Below, one piece after another: positions 32,702 through 43,693 of a DNA stretch of 64,000 nucleotides (its first letter is position 1; each line of letters starts with the position of its first letter). Source of the stretch: Dendrophyllia cribrosa (taxonomy: Eukaryota > Cnidaria > Anthozoa > Scleractinia > Dendrophylliidae); NCBI GenBank assembly GCA_024195265.1, contig JAJLRJ010000010.1, forward strand, positions 31,808,945 to 31,872,944, read 5' to 3'. Below the pieces are notes generated by a model. The model saw nothing but the letters and a program-made list of their open reading frames with translations, was not told the origin of the DNA and did no database searches. Made by a program: the position numbers and the translations under genes.

Positions 32702-32894
32702 AGGCCGTTTCCGAGTTGCCTTTAGCCTCTCTATCAAAGCGAGGCTAGGTGCGAAACCTTTCATATGAAAATGAGTTTTCATTCACATGGAAATAAAACT
32801 TATTTGCATGTGTATGAAAACTCATTTTCATATGAAAGGTTTCGCACCTAGCCTCGCTTTGATAGAGAGGCTAAAGGCAACTCGGAAATGGCCT
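32702..32894. mobile_element. MITE unique to duplication copy 1
   Basis: Ends AGGCCGTTTCCGAGTTGCC and GGCAACTCGGAAATGGCCT, with pairing that runs on through AGCCTCTCTATCAAAGCGAG and CATATGAAAATGAGTTTTCAT. Copy 2 (near 40640) lacks it and reads straight through CCAATTTACC, suggesting a 2-bp AT duplication. 193 bp. Confidence 0.85.
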
Positions 32895-32948
32895 ATTTAC
32901 CTAAGCTTACCTTATAAACTAAGTTTTCCCAACCGACTCGCAGTTTTT

Positions 32949-34012
32949 ACGAAAGCCGAGGACGGACTTCGGACTTCGTAGTTCGGACTTCAGACTTCAG
33001 ACTCGCGCATTGTCACGTTGTCACCAGATTGTCACACACTTGCAACGCAATACATGCAATACTCGTAAATATGGATGAGGAGGTGAGTAGATTTGCATTG
33101 TACTCTCCTGTATACAGTGGTGGTGGCTTGAGACCGCTCTACAAATGTTTACAACTTTAAATGTACCCTATTTTTAGATTAAAAGTAGACAAGGTATTCG
33201 CAGCGTTGTGGGCGCGCTTCGTGTATGTGAACATGTTGGTTACGCAATTCGATAAGCAATTTACATGCGTTTATAATCTAAAATCACTACGAAACGGAAT
33301 TTTTCAGTCTTCAAAAGCAAAAGGAAACAAAAACGCCCGTGCATGGCCGAAGTCTGAAGTCCTACGTTAGAAGTCTAAAGTCCCTTCTCGGCTTTCGTAA
33401 AAAATATGGTACATTTAAAGTTGTAAACATTTGTAGAGCAGTCTCAAGCCACCACCAACGTATACAGGAGAGTACAATGCAGATCTACTCACCTTCTCGT
33501 CCATTTTTACAAGTATTGCATGGATTGCATTGTACTCTCCTGTATACGTTGGTGGTGGCTTGAGACCGCTCTACAAATGTTTACAACTTTAAATGTACCA
33601 TATTTTTAGATTAAAAGTAGACAAGGTATTCGCAGCGTTGTGGGCTTCGTGTATGTGAACATGTTGGTTACGCAATTAGATAAGCAATTTACATGCGTTT
33701 AACATCTAAAATCACTACGAAAAGGAACTTTTCAGTCTTCAAAAGCAAAAGGAAACGAGAACGCCAGTGGCCGCAGTCTGAAGTCCTACGTCAGACGTCT
33801 AAAGTCCCTTTTCGGCTTTCGTAAAAAATATGGTACATTTAAAGTTGTAAACATTTGTAGAGCAGTCTCAAGCCACCACCACTGTATACAGGAGAGTACA
33901 ATGCAGATCTACTCACCTTCTCGTCCATTTTTACAAGTATTGCATGGATTGCTTTGTACTTGAAGTGACAATGCGCGAGTCTGGTAGTCCGAAGTCCCTC
34001 CTCGGCTTTCGT
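32949..34012. mobile_element. Inverted-repeat element (ACGAAAGCCGAGGA ends), copy 1, internally duplicated
   Basis: TIRs ACGAAAGCCGAGGACGGACT at left and AGTCCCTCCTCGGCTTTCGT at right. Inside are arms around GTACTCTCCTGTATAC and its complement. The internal arm pair occurs twice here (about 33090-33510 and 33520-33940) but once in the partner at 41051-41710, making this copy about 400 bp longer. Confidence 0.8.
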
Positions 34013-34703
34013 AGTTTCTTAAGAAACTATAAACCCCTTTATTCATTTGACAGCAAATTGACTTATTTAGCTTGATTTGAATATTGCCCAATTTCAGATC
34101 ATGCAATGTTCTCTAGAGAATTATCGTTCTAAGTATTTTGAATATGTTGTAATTTGAAAGGAACAATTATCCAGAGTTAACCAAGCTAATAGGCGGCTGC
34201 CTCATTAGCATATGCACCTCGTGCATGCCTTTCTGAGCAACTTTTGAGCAAATTATAGGTTAACAACACATATCAAGCACGAAGAAGTGAACAATTTGAT
34301 AGAAAAATTCAATTTATGCGATTTTATTGATGTTTATCAAGGTCGTTTTGAACAAATAACCTTGTCACTTGATAAGACGACCCACAAGTTTTGTTACGTA
34401 CTTTTCTTAAAATTCGCCTATATTTTTTCTTAACCGATATAAGCAATTATTGAAAAGGACGAAAAATAAAGCTTTCATTTACGTTTGTATGAGAATGTCA
34501 TGGAATTTAGGTAGCAACTTTTTGGATTTTTGGCACTCTTTAAGCCGTTTTTTTTATATTCTTGGGAGCAACTTTTCAGCATTTTAAGAGCACAATCGGG
34601 ACAGGCCTGAGTCAGACCACACTGAGGGGTCTTAACTTTGAATCAAATGAACCTGTCTCTTAATCATATGAACCTATGGTATACATTTCAATGTACAAAG
34701 CAC

Positions 34704-34766
34704 GTAATCTCGTACCCAGATCTCACTCGTGCATAAAAACCGTGGGAGATCTGGGTACGAGATTAC
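34704..34766. mobile_element. 63-bp palindromic element with 8-9-bp target duplication, copy 1
   Basis: GTAATCTCGTACCCAGATCT and its complement flank a 20-base loop. ACAAAGCAC flanks both sides. The same element is at 42401-42463, so it inserted before the segmental duplication. Duplications of 8-9 bp suit Mutator- or hAT-like transposition. Confidence 0.8.
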
Positions 34767-35720
34767 AAAGCACCTATCAGCACCAGACTCGTACCTAGTC
34801 GCCACCTTATTTTATTCGCAATGGAATATGGGAAGGAAAATTTACGCGCGCAAAGGCGCTTGGTCCCTCCCTTGATGCGCCGCGAACTCACTAAATCCTT
34901 CCCATCAATCGAGCTACAAACAATCAACTCCAAATATCGTAAGGGCTTCGCCGCCAAGATACTCGCGCGATACCCCAAACAAGTGAGCCTGCTCGCAGGC
35001 TAGTAAATTCAGAGAGGAGATCATGTTGTAAATTCAGAGAGGAGATCATGTTGGCCCTGAGCGCCGAGCGAGCAAAAGTAACCGCCTCTCCCTCAGTTTC
35101 CCCTCGGCGCGTTCGCTCGCTCCAGTCTCACCGAACTTGTTTTTGTGATTAGCTCGCCCGCTTGATCAACTGAAAAGGGACAGACTGGGACTGAATGAAT
35201 CGCAACTTCAAAAACGTTACCCTAATGTATAACAAGTTCTCACATTTTCGTTTCTAAAAGGTTCTAGGACAGACCGTGATTTGTTCCCGTTTCAAGAATT
35301 GGTTGATTTCTTTCTTGTGGTAAGTAAGAATATTGTAGCATGATTTTGACTAAAAATTTACTGTTTAAATGCTGTTTCCTTTTTTGTTTGTTTGATTTTT
35401 ACAACGCGAGAAGTTTAGAAAAATTGTGAATCTAATAAATGTAAAGTTCACAGTTTTTTATTAAATAACATCTATACGCCGGGGGCTTCGACGACTTTCT
35501 GATCAAGTACGCTAAGTACCGGTTCATCCGTAGAACAATATGCCACTACTAGAATCCGTTACCATGCTTAACCAACGACCTGCGTAAACAATGCTTTCAG
35601 GATAGAACACTTCAATTTAGCATTTTAGAATGATGCAGGTCTTCTGAATGTACCGAGCTTTCAAAACAGTAACTGTCAACACGATTCAGATCTAAAAGCG
35701 TAGTATACTTCCTTTTCATG

Positions 35721-35837
35721 TTATCTCCACGCGTGACTCCACACATACACATGTCTTTTCAGTGGACTGATGCACATGTAAGCAAAGGACTGATCGTGTG
35801 GTGTAAGTGAAGGGTAAACTTGTGTACCGTCTTCATC
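35721..35837 (-). CDS. Extra copy of the CFAP300 terminal exon, intact, in duplication copy 1
   Basis: Matches CFAP300 exon 10 (48062-48178) across all 39 codons: acceptor TTTTTAG, start DEDGTQVYPSLTPHD, end HVYVWSHAWR and stop. It differs at two residues (T for K, A for S). There is no other CFAP300 exon around it. Because it lies downstream of the true last exon on the same strand, it could be spliced to as an alternative 3' terminal exon; otherwise it is a relic of the segmental duplication. The open frame and splice acceptor are undamaged. Confidence 0.75.
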   Translation of the reverse strand, partial: DEDGTQVYPSLTPHDQSFAYMCISPLKRHVYVWSHAWR

Positions 35838-35938
35838 CTAAAAAGATAAAAAAATCACAACAGATTCATAATCTATTTATGGCAAAAAGACAACTAAATA
35901 TTAAACTTATCCAACAACAGGCCAAAGGGTCGCTTTTT

Positions 35939-36067
35939 CTGAGAATATTATTTTATTGTGTTTTTATATATTTTTAGGTGATCTGTTTTATATGGGGTCT
36001 AGGACTCCTTTACAGTTCTTCCTTTGGTTTTTTAATCCATAGATTGTAATAAATAAATAAATAAATA
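35939..36067. other. Junction between the two duplication copies, retroelement-like tail
   Basis: About 130 bp that belongs to neither copy. It ends in tandem AAAT repeats (about 36047-36067) and looks like the 3' end of a LINE or retroposed sequence. No coding part. Confidence 0.45.
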
Positions 36068-36596
36068 AAAACCACTGTACCCAGGTAAATTGGCTATTTA
36101 CCAATAAAGTAAACGTTGACTCGTGAAACCACAGCTCAGCAATATCGCTTGTGTGTGTATAGCCGTGTGTGTCATGAGACTATCGCATGTCAACATCAGC
36201 TTAATGTTGCCGGTAACTGACCTGCTTCACCAAATAAATTATGCATGTATGTAAACATGTGCGTGTAATCATGCCGTGACTGGCGGAACCTAAACTCACA
36301 CCTCACTGCTTGTCAGCGTGAACCAATTTGTTGCTAAGCGCCAGCTGGTGCTATTCATGTGAATCAATTGTGGTTTGCGCTTCATTAGAATTCAAAGTGA
36401 AATTGCGAGAGTTCGCGTGCAGCCATGAAATTATTTCATTGAAATTACACCTGAAAAGGCGTATCTTCAACCTCCCTTCGGTCTCCACAAGGATTATCAA
36501 CAGGAACTTTCAAGTTTGTTCTATAGGCAAATACGTATTCAATTTGTCTTCGGCCAAGCGACGTCCACACGAACAGATTTCAACTTGTTTATCAAC

Positions 36597-37673
36597 ATGT
36601 TTATCAAAAGGCTTATTGTAAAAAGAGTCGCGTGCTATTTACTTGCTATTGCAATGTTTGGTTATTTTGGTTGGTGCATCTTCGCCCCCAGTAATCAAGC
36701 TACTTCTTCGTCTTCTTCTTTTTTTTCTTCTTCTTCTTCTTCTCTGCTGACGTCTGTATCCGATTTGGAAGCAGTAGCGCGGAAATTAAATTTACAAGCA
36801 TCGGAACAAGCGAAACGACTGCTGGTCGAACAACGAAAGAAGGAATCATTCAAGACAACTAACATGCGATTGCACAACACGACATACCCCAATGGCCACA
36901 ACACCACTCTTATTACGACGATGAACTGTTCGAAGCCTTACTTTCTTCTCATTCTGGTCTCATCGGCTCCTTCCTATATCGAAAGAAGGAGAGGCATCCG
37001 TCAAACTTGGGGGGTCGACACTGCTTTTAAACCGGCTCGATGGAAGACTGTGTTTCTTGTTGCTCAATCGCGAAATCAAAGCGTATCGGATTTATTGCTA
37101 CGGGAAGATGAAACCTTCGAAGATCTTGTGCGCGCAGACTACTTCGATGATTACTGGAATCAAACCCTGAAAATACAAATGGGCTTGGAATGGGCTGCCA
37201 AACATTGCAAATTCTCCTTTCTGTTAAAAATAGACGATGATGTTTTTGTAAACCCGAGAGCGTTACTTTCAAATTTAAGTGAGCCAAGCATGCCTCGCGA
37301 AAAACTATACATGGGACTGCTTTGGGTAAAACTTCCAGTTCGGAGATATAAAGGTGACAAATGGGAAGTAACCAAAAAGGAATATGAACCCGACTTTTAT
37401 CCAGACTATTGCCCAGGATTTGGCTTTGTCTTATCCTCTGATGTCGTCCATTTATTTGTAGATTTATTTGACGTTGTAGAGCCATTCAGAATTGATGATG
37501 TTTACGTTGGTATGCTTGCGAAACGGGCTGGTGTGAATGGCACACATAATGGCGCGTTTATAGAGAAACCGTATCCGCCTGACGTTCCTTGCACTCTGAA
37601 TAAAAACAGAACTATGATATGGCATGGCATAACAGGAGATTGTCTGTTCAAACTTTTTCGCGATTCGTTTTAA
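36597..37673 (+). CDS. Beta-1,3-galactosyltransferase-like (GT31) protein, intronless, copy 2 (358 aa)
   Basis: Same architecture as the 29203 copy: tail MFIKRLIVKR, signal anchor, serine-rich stalk (one Ser fewer), RRRGIRQTWG, FLLKIDDDVFVNPRALL, YPDYCPGFGFVLSSD, RIDDVYVG. It lacks three stalk residues and differs at a handful of sites (such as L to F at residue 2, A to V in LFDVVEPF). No stops or frameshifts, so both copies look functional. The start at 36597 corresponds to 29203. Microsatellite slippage in the TCT tract explains the Ser length change. Confidence 0.9.
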   Translation: MFIKRLIVKRVACYLLAIAMFGYFGWCIFAPSNQATSSSSSFFSSSSSSLLTSVSDLEAVARKLNLQASEQAKRLLVEQRKKESFKTTNMRLHNTTYPNGHNTTLITTMNCSKPYFLLILVSSAPSYIERRRGIRQTWGVDTAFKPARWKTVFLVAQSRNQSVSDLLLREDETFEDLVRADYFDDYWNQTLKIQMGLEWAAKHCKFSFLLKIDDDVFVNPRALLSNLSEPSMPREKLYMGLLWVKLPVRRYKGDKWEVTKKEYEPDFYPDYCPGFGFVLSSDVVHLFVDLFDVVEPFRIDDVYVGMLAKRAGVNGTHNGAFIEKPYPPDVPCTLNKNRTMIWHGITGDCLFKLFRDSF

Positions 37674-38554
37674 TTTCAAATCGGTGGTGGAGCGAGTATA
37701 GAATGTAAGGCCACGTATTGGTAACCGGTCATTTGGTCCCTCAACAGAAATGTGTTGCGCGAAAGGAAATTGGAGTATGTTGTATATTTCTCTCCCATCC
37801 AGGGGCGGAGAGAAGGAATACTTTCAGTTGCTACATCGGATTGTAACACTTCATATAAATGAAAAATGACTACAGGAAGGCTGTCACTGTAGCATTCAGG
37901 ATGTACACAAAACACGATGGGAACGGATTCAACCACGCCACAACACAATACTTTAATGCAACATGGCCGCCATGTCCTAATTCATACGCCCCACATCATG
38001 TAGACCTACACGAAGTATCTAGATGTGAATAGTTCATGTAAGTTCGCACGAAGTATCCTACAGTTACTTGACAGTTAAATGAAACTATATCAGTAATATG
38101 TCGTTCCGCAAAATCGAGTAATTGTAAAAATCTTTGTGTCGACCGACAATTTCTTGCCCGGCGGCTAAAATGACAGGGGTCATACCAGAATCTCGTTTGA
38201 CGGGGTGGCTTAAATATATTACCCATTAGAGGTACCAGATTTCAACAACACAAGATATAATCTGTCATATTTTTTTAGGCTATAAACCCTAAAAGGTAAC
38301 GCGATTATTCTAACCGTGGTGATTTTATATTTCAGCACGCTAAGCGGTACCAATCTACAAATTTTGACCCCTAAAAGGTACGACGAGCACTCCCGCCTGT
38401 TCATATTGCGCAAATGGAAATTGGAGTATACAGTATATCCTTCTTTCTTAAAGCGTGTTGCTAGTTGGAGTATATGCATATTCCTCGTTTTCAAAGCGTG
38501 TTTAGCCTGGTTTTTACACTTGCGACATAAGCGGAAGCACAATAGACCTTTTTA

Positions 38555-38932
38555 AGCCCCTTTCTACATACACGAATTTTCGTACGGTCGATCACGATTT
38601 TGGAATTTTTAAAAATCGCGGTCTACCGTGGCAATTTGCGCGCGAGTCACCAAGATGCTGTTGCGGTTGACCACGGCAACGCTACGGTGGTACTACGATG
38701 CTACTGCGAAGGTGTTACGTTTGTCTAAAAATTTGTTTGTACTACGATGCACCACGATTTTTTTTGACATGTCAAAAAAATCGTGGTCCTTTCAGGTGTC
38801 GTCACGGTCCATTAAGGCGCACCACGAATTGCTACGGTCGACCACGAATTTCGTCCCGACGCCACTGCGATTTTTAAAAATTAAAAAATCGTGATCGACC
38901 GTACGAAAATTCGTGTATGTGGGAAAGGGGCT
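38555..38932. mobile_element. TTA-flanked MITE present only in copy 2
   Basis: Ends AGCCCCTTTCTACATACACG and CGTGTATGTGGGAAAGGGGCT, with long pairing through GTACGGTCGATCACGATTTT. TTA on both sides; copy 1 (31171-31181) reads CCTCTTTAGC with a single TTA, an exact empty site. 378 bp, PIF/Harbinger-like by target size. Confidence 0.92.
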
Positions 38933-39561
38933 TTAGCTTGTATGTTTTGTTTTCCCAATGCAGATCATGTGATGTTACCGTAGAGAACTGTTTCTTTCAA
39001 ATTTTGTTTTCTTCACGTGCGTATGTATGCATAATCAGTATGAAAAGACAAAGGACAAATTCCCTTGAGAACATCACATGGCCTCGTTGGGAAAACAAAA
39101 CATACCGTATTTTCTCGATTAAACGCCGGGCCCGCAATAAACGCCGGGTATAATAGAGGAAGTTGTAAGAAAGCCCCTAAAACGTTTATTTGTGGTATAA
39201 CAAACTTAAGATTTAAGGGCCGGCAAGGTACACGGCTGCCAAGAAAAACGAATAATAACCCTTTCTTAAAAAATGACGGGAGAGAAAAAACTGCTGATTC
39301 AAGTTTGAAATAAACGAGCTATAGCGCTTATGTGGTCCAGTGAAAACGGACCATACATAAGCATAAGAATCAATCATTGCTTTGTCAATGTTCCAGTTTT
39401 TACTCGACGAAAATTCTAATTCTTATCAGTGTCGCTAGTGAAAACCAGGCTTTACGCGAAGGAGTATATGTATATACCTCATTCTAAAAGCGTGTTTATT
39501 AAATGTCTTGCAATTTGGGAGCTAGGACTGGCAACCTATGTATTTGGTGGCTCGGTCGTTG

Positions 39562-39927
39562 ATGAAAAGAACGAGAAATAATATGCGTTTGATGGTTCGG
39601 TAGCCTTGATGTAAAAAACGAGAAATAATATGCGTTTGATTGTTCGGTAGCTTTGATGTAAAGAACGAGAAATAATATGCGTTTGATGAAAAGAACGAGA
39701 AATAATATGCGTATGATTGTTCAGTAGCCTTGATGTAAAGAACGAGAATTAATATGCGTTTGATGGTTCGGTAGCCTTGATGTAAAGAACGAGAAATAAT
39801 ATGCGTTTGATGAAAAGAACTAGAAATAATGTGCGTTTGATGGTTCGGTAGCCTTGATGAAAAGAACGAGAAATAATATGCGTTTGATGGTTCGGTAGCC
39901 TTGATGTAAAGAACGAGAAATTATATG
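39562..39927. repeat. 47-bp minisatellite, copy 2
   Basis: Same units as 31797-32129, with one or two more units and an additional shortened unit. Confidence 0.85.
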
Positions 39928-40127
39928 TGCTTTACTCTATTGGGACTACGTATTTGGTGGCTAGTTTGTATTCAGGAGTTTAGCGTTGGTATCTAAGATA
40001 TTATATATCTCGAGCGGAATGACGGAGGTAAAGGTTCAGGCATTACTGAGTGAACCTTCAAGAGCTTTGTAAGAAATAGAAGTGTTGAAGACGAAAAATC
40101 ATACTTTCCTTCAAAGAATATCAAACG

Positions 40128-40199
40128 CAACCTCGTTCCCAGGGTCTCTCTTCTTCCCGCCCTCTGGAGGGAAGAAGAGAGACCCTGGGAACGAGGTTG
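40128..40199. mobile_element. 72-bp hairpin element with 9-bp target duplication, copy 2 only
   Basis: CAACCTCGTTCCCAGGGTCT through a small GCCCTCTGGAGGG centre to the full complement. Flanked by TATCAAACG on both sides (40119-40127 and 40200-40208); copy 1 has one TATCAAACG (32313-32321) and no insert. A 9-bp duplication is typical of Mutator-like elements. A related end (CTGGGAACGAGGTTAC) is at 63141-63156. Confidence 0.92.
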
Positions 40200-40652
40200 T
40201 ATCAAACGTCGGGCTTTTTGAATGGTAATGCATGGTACTTTTCTTGAACACGATTTAATACTATCATCATTTAATATCATTATTCATCATAATATCATCA
40301 TTCATCATCATTTAATACTATCAATCATGTATTTTGAGGACCGTTAAGACAGGCGGTTTTTGATTTGATTTTTGCAGATATCAGTGCCTATGTCAGAAAC
40401 TACCCGCTAACCAGCTGCGATTTGTATTGATATGGTTGTAATAAAGGATGTGTTTCTTTGCGACAATGTCTTTTTGCGATATACCCATGGTTCATAATTT
40501 CGAATGACATCGCGCGTAGGAATTTTATTTATTTAATTATTTTACCAACTGAGTTGACAAATTGGCCACTGCAAGACCTTTATCAGACGAGGTTCGCTTG
40601 CACTCAAAACCTCAGCTTTTGAATGTCTCTACGTCGGCCAATTTACCTTAGC

Positions 40653-41000
40653 CCCCGGGGGGGCGGGGGGGTACTGGGTCGGGATTTCACGAGTTGAAGT
40701 ATATGAAAGGGTAGGGATTTCACGAAGAATAGGAAAGGGTAGCGAAAACACGAGTTGAAGTATAAAAAACGTAGGGAAAACTGTGATTTAAGTATTATAA
40801 AAAGCGCCTTTCAAAATATATCGAACAGACGCACGTAAAGGCTATATGAAAGGTGTACCATTTTCAATGAAAGGTATATGAAAGGGGTACCTTTTCTGTC
40901 AAAAACGGTATATGAAAGGGTAAGGGTTTGGACCTCGGGGCGGAGCATCCCCATACAAAATTTTGTTGAGTACCCCCCACCCCCCCCCCACCCCCCCCGG
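40653..41000. mobile_element. C/G-run-ended element with 8-bp target duplication, copy 2 only
   Basis: Starts CCCCGGGGGGGCGGGGGGGT then ACTGGGTCGGGATTTCACG, ends GTACCCCCCACCCCCCCCC-like sequence then CCGG. ACCTTAGC flanks both sides (40645-40652 and 41001-41008), while copy 1 has one such site. The interior repeats TATATGAAAGGGTA motifs. Related to 52458-52896 and 53338-54527. Confidence 0.88.
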
Positions 41001-41050
41001 ACCTTAGCTTACCTTATCAACTAAGTTTTCCCAACCGACTCGCAGTTTTT

Positions 41051-41710
41051 ACGAAAGCCGAGGAGGGACTTCGGACTTCGTACTTCAGACTTCAGACTCG
41101 CGCATTGTCACGTTGTCACCAGATTGTCACACACTTGCAACGCAATCCATGCAATATATATACTCGTAAATATGGATGAGGAGGTGAGTAGATTTGCATT
41201 GTACTCTCCTGTATACAGTGGCGGTGGCTTGAGACCGCTCTACAAATGTTTACAATATTTGTACCATATTTTTAGATTAAAAGTGGACAAGGTATTCGCA
41301 GCGTTGTGGGCTTCGTGTATGTGAACATGTTGGCTACGCAATTAGATAAGCAATTTACATGCGTTTAACATCTAAAATCACTACGAAAAGGAACTTTTCA
41401 GTCTTCAAAAGCAAAAGGAAACAAAAACGCCCGTGCATGGCCGAAGTCTGAAGTCCTACGTCAGAAGTCTAAAATCCCTTCTCGGCTTTCTTAAAAAATA
41501 TGGTACATTTAACGTTGTAAACATTTGTAGAGCAGTCTCAAGCCACCACCACTGTATACAGGAGAGTACAATGTAAATCTACTTACCTTCTCGTCCATAT
41601 TTAAGAGTATTGCATGGATTGCTTTGTTCTTGAAGTGGCAATGCGCGAGTCTGGTGTCTAGAAGTCTGAAGTCCGAAGTCCGGAGTCTGAAGTCCCTCCT
41701 CGGCTTTCGT
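41051..41710. mobile_element. Inverted-repeat element (ACGAAAGCCGAGGA ends), copy 2
   Basis: Partner of 32949-34012 without the internal duplication; 660 bp. Arms around GTACTCTCCTGTATAC pair across the centre. Confidence 0.8.
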
Positions 41711-42400
41711 AGTTTCTTAAGAAACTATAAACCCCTTTATTCATTTGACAGCAAATTGACTTATTTAGCTTGATTTGAATATTGCTCAATTTCAGATCAT
41801 GCAATGTTCTCTAGAGAATTATCGTTCTAAGTATTTTGAATATGTTGTAATTTGAAAGGAACAATTATCCAGAGTTAACCAAGCTAATAGGCGGCTGCCT
41901 CATTAGCATATGCACCTCGTGCATGCCTTTCTGAGCAACTTTTGAGCAAATTATAGGTTTACAACACATATCAAGCACGAAAAAGTGAACAATTTGATAG
42001 AAAAATTTAATTTATGCGATTTTATTGATGTTTATCAAGGTCGTTTTGAACAAATAACCTTGTCACTTGATAAGACGAACCATAAGTTTTGTTACGTACT
42101 TTTCTTTAAATTCGCCTATATTTTTTCTTAACCGATATAACCAATTATTGAAAAGGACGAAAAATAAAGCTTTCATTTACGTTTGTATGAAGATGTCATG
42201 AAATTTAGGTAGCAACTTTTTGGATTTTTCGCACTCTCTAAGCCGTTTTTTTATATTCTTGGGAGCAACTTTTCAGTATTTTACGAGCACAATCGGGACA
42301 GGCCCGAGTCAGACCACGCTGAGGGGTCTTAACTTTGAATCAAATGAACCTGTTTCTTAACAATATTAACCTATGGTATACATTTCAATGTACAAAGCAC

Positions 42401-42463
42401 GTAATCTCGTACCCAGATCTCACTCGTGCATTAAAACCGTGGGAGATCTGGGTACGAGATTAC
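42401..42463. mobile_element. 63-bp palindromic element, copy 2
   Basis: Same element and same ACAAAGCAC flanks as 34704-34766. Confidence 0.8.
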
Positions 42464-42481
42464 AAAGCACCTATCAGCACC

Positions 42482-43154
42482 TAACATGATCTCCTCTCTG
42501 AATTAACGATAATCGTTAATTCTTAAATTGCTCCGAATTTACCATTATAGTTAATTTAGAACACTGTTTACCAGGACATTTCAGAAAAGAAGAAATAAAA
42601 AAAAACATGTTATTTGGACTGCGGGATTCGAACCCGGAACTACCGCTACTAGGAACGTCTTCTTACCACTAGACCACCGAACAACAAGGCGATGGGAAAT
42701 TAAATCTGCAAGATATTTATTTGAGTTTTGCATAGAATATCATTGATCTACAGTGATTAGGCCTAAGCGCTGATTTCAAATGGTTAGCTTTTTGTTGAGG
42801 TTTGGTGATCAAGCTTTTCCATTTACTTTCTAAAGTTATTTTCAAGCGAGTGATTTATAGGCTTACTACAGGGTGTAGAATAAGCGCATGAATTTTATTA
42901 TGTTTAAAAATTGAGGTTTGCTCAACCAGCAGCGTGGCGGGTCTAGTGGTTAGAAGAGAGGATAAGTCAGCGAAGGGTCGTAGAGGCCGTAGGTTCGAGT
43001 CCTGTCCGAACACTAAGGATTGTTCTTTTTCAACAAAAATGCTGATTTCCCAGAATTCCTTTCAGACTGTCAGTGTTCTAAATTAACTATAATCGTAAAT
43101 TCAGAGCAATTTGAGAATTAACGTAATCGTTAATTCAGAGAGGAGGACGGGTTG
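42482..43154. mobile_element. TIR element with two divergent tRNA-like modules, copy 2 only
   Basis: TIRs of about 75 bp (TCCTCTCTGAATTAACGAT, then TATAGTTAATTTAGAACACTG) face inward. CAGCACC flanks both sides (42475-42481 and 43155-43161) and copy 1 has the uninterrupted site, so this is one insertion of 673 bp. Inside, a minus-strand module (about 42612-42684) has TGGTCTAGTGG and GGGTTCGAATCCC, and a plus-strand module (about 42932-43012) has GGGTCTAGTGGTTAG and AGGTTCGAGTCC. Both are typical A and B boxes. No protein-coding frame. Confidence 0.85.
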
Positions 43155-43324
43155 CAGCACCAGACTCGTACCTAGTCGCCACTTTATTTTATTCGCAATG
43201 GAATGTGGGAAGGAAAATTTACGCGCGCAAAGGCGCTTGGTCCTTCCCTTGATGCGCCGCGAACTCACTAAATCCTTCCCATCAATCGAGCTACAAACAA
43301 TCAACTCCAAATATTGTAAGGGCA

Positions 43325-43508
43325 TAGACCGTATTCATAAATGGCGGCCGATTAATTATTCTTTTATATTCATACTAATCAGCCTACCAAGCCTCGTCAG
43401 CATGGCCAAAATTCAAAATAATTTTTGCTCTAAAATGAGGCTAGGTAGGCTGATTAGCATGAATATCAAAGAATAATAAATTCGCCGCCATTTATGAATA
43501 AGGTTTAT
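43325..43508. mobile_element. MITE of family A (relative of 85-269)
   Basis: GACCGTATTCATAAATGGCG and GCCGCCATTTATGAATAAGG ends, with inward pairing AATCAGCCTACC / GGTAGGCTGATT. It marks the start of the large composite insertion in copy 2. Confidence 0.8.
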
Positions 43509-43693
43509 AACCATAACACAGTTGGCCTTCTCTGGAAATTTGGGCCCGATTGACAAGATTACAACGAACATGGTAACCGCGCGCCTGCCCACAATATAAA
43601 AACAATAGAACAAAATGAGGGCTTACTAGCAAAAACGGTTATTTGGTTAAACGAAGATATGGGTTATTTGGTTAAAAAACGGTTATTTGGTTA

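Larger units (their letters stand above)
30292..35720. other. 3' flank of GT31 copy 1, no gene seen
   Basis: It contains the copy-1 versions of a 47-bp minisatellite (31797-32129), a hairpin MITE (32702-32894), a large inverted-repeat element (32949-34012) and a 63-bp palindrome (34704-34766). Minus-strand open frames near 30294-31031 recur in copy 2 only because the whole block is duplicated. Confidence 0.7.
28679..35938. repeat. Segmental duplication, copy 1
   Basis: From AAACCACTGTACCCAGGTAA (28679) to about 35938 this sequence matches 36068-48274 nearly base for base, apart from discrete insertions. It contains a GT31 gene (29203-30291), the 47-bp minisatellite, several MITEs and an extra copy of the CFAP300 terminal exon. 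The two copies are in tandem, same orientation, separated by about 130 bp. Confidence 0.95.
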
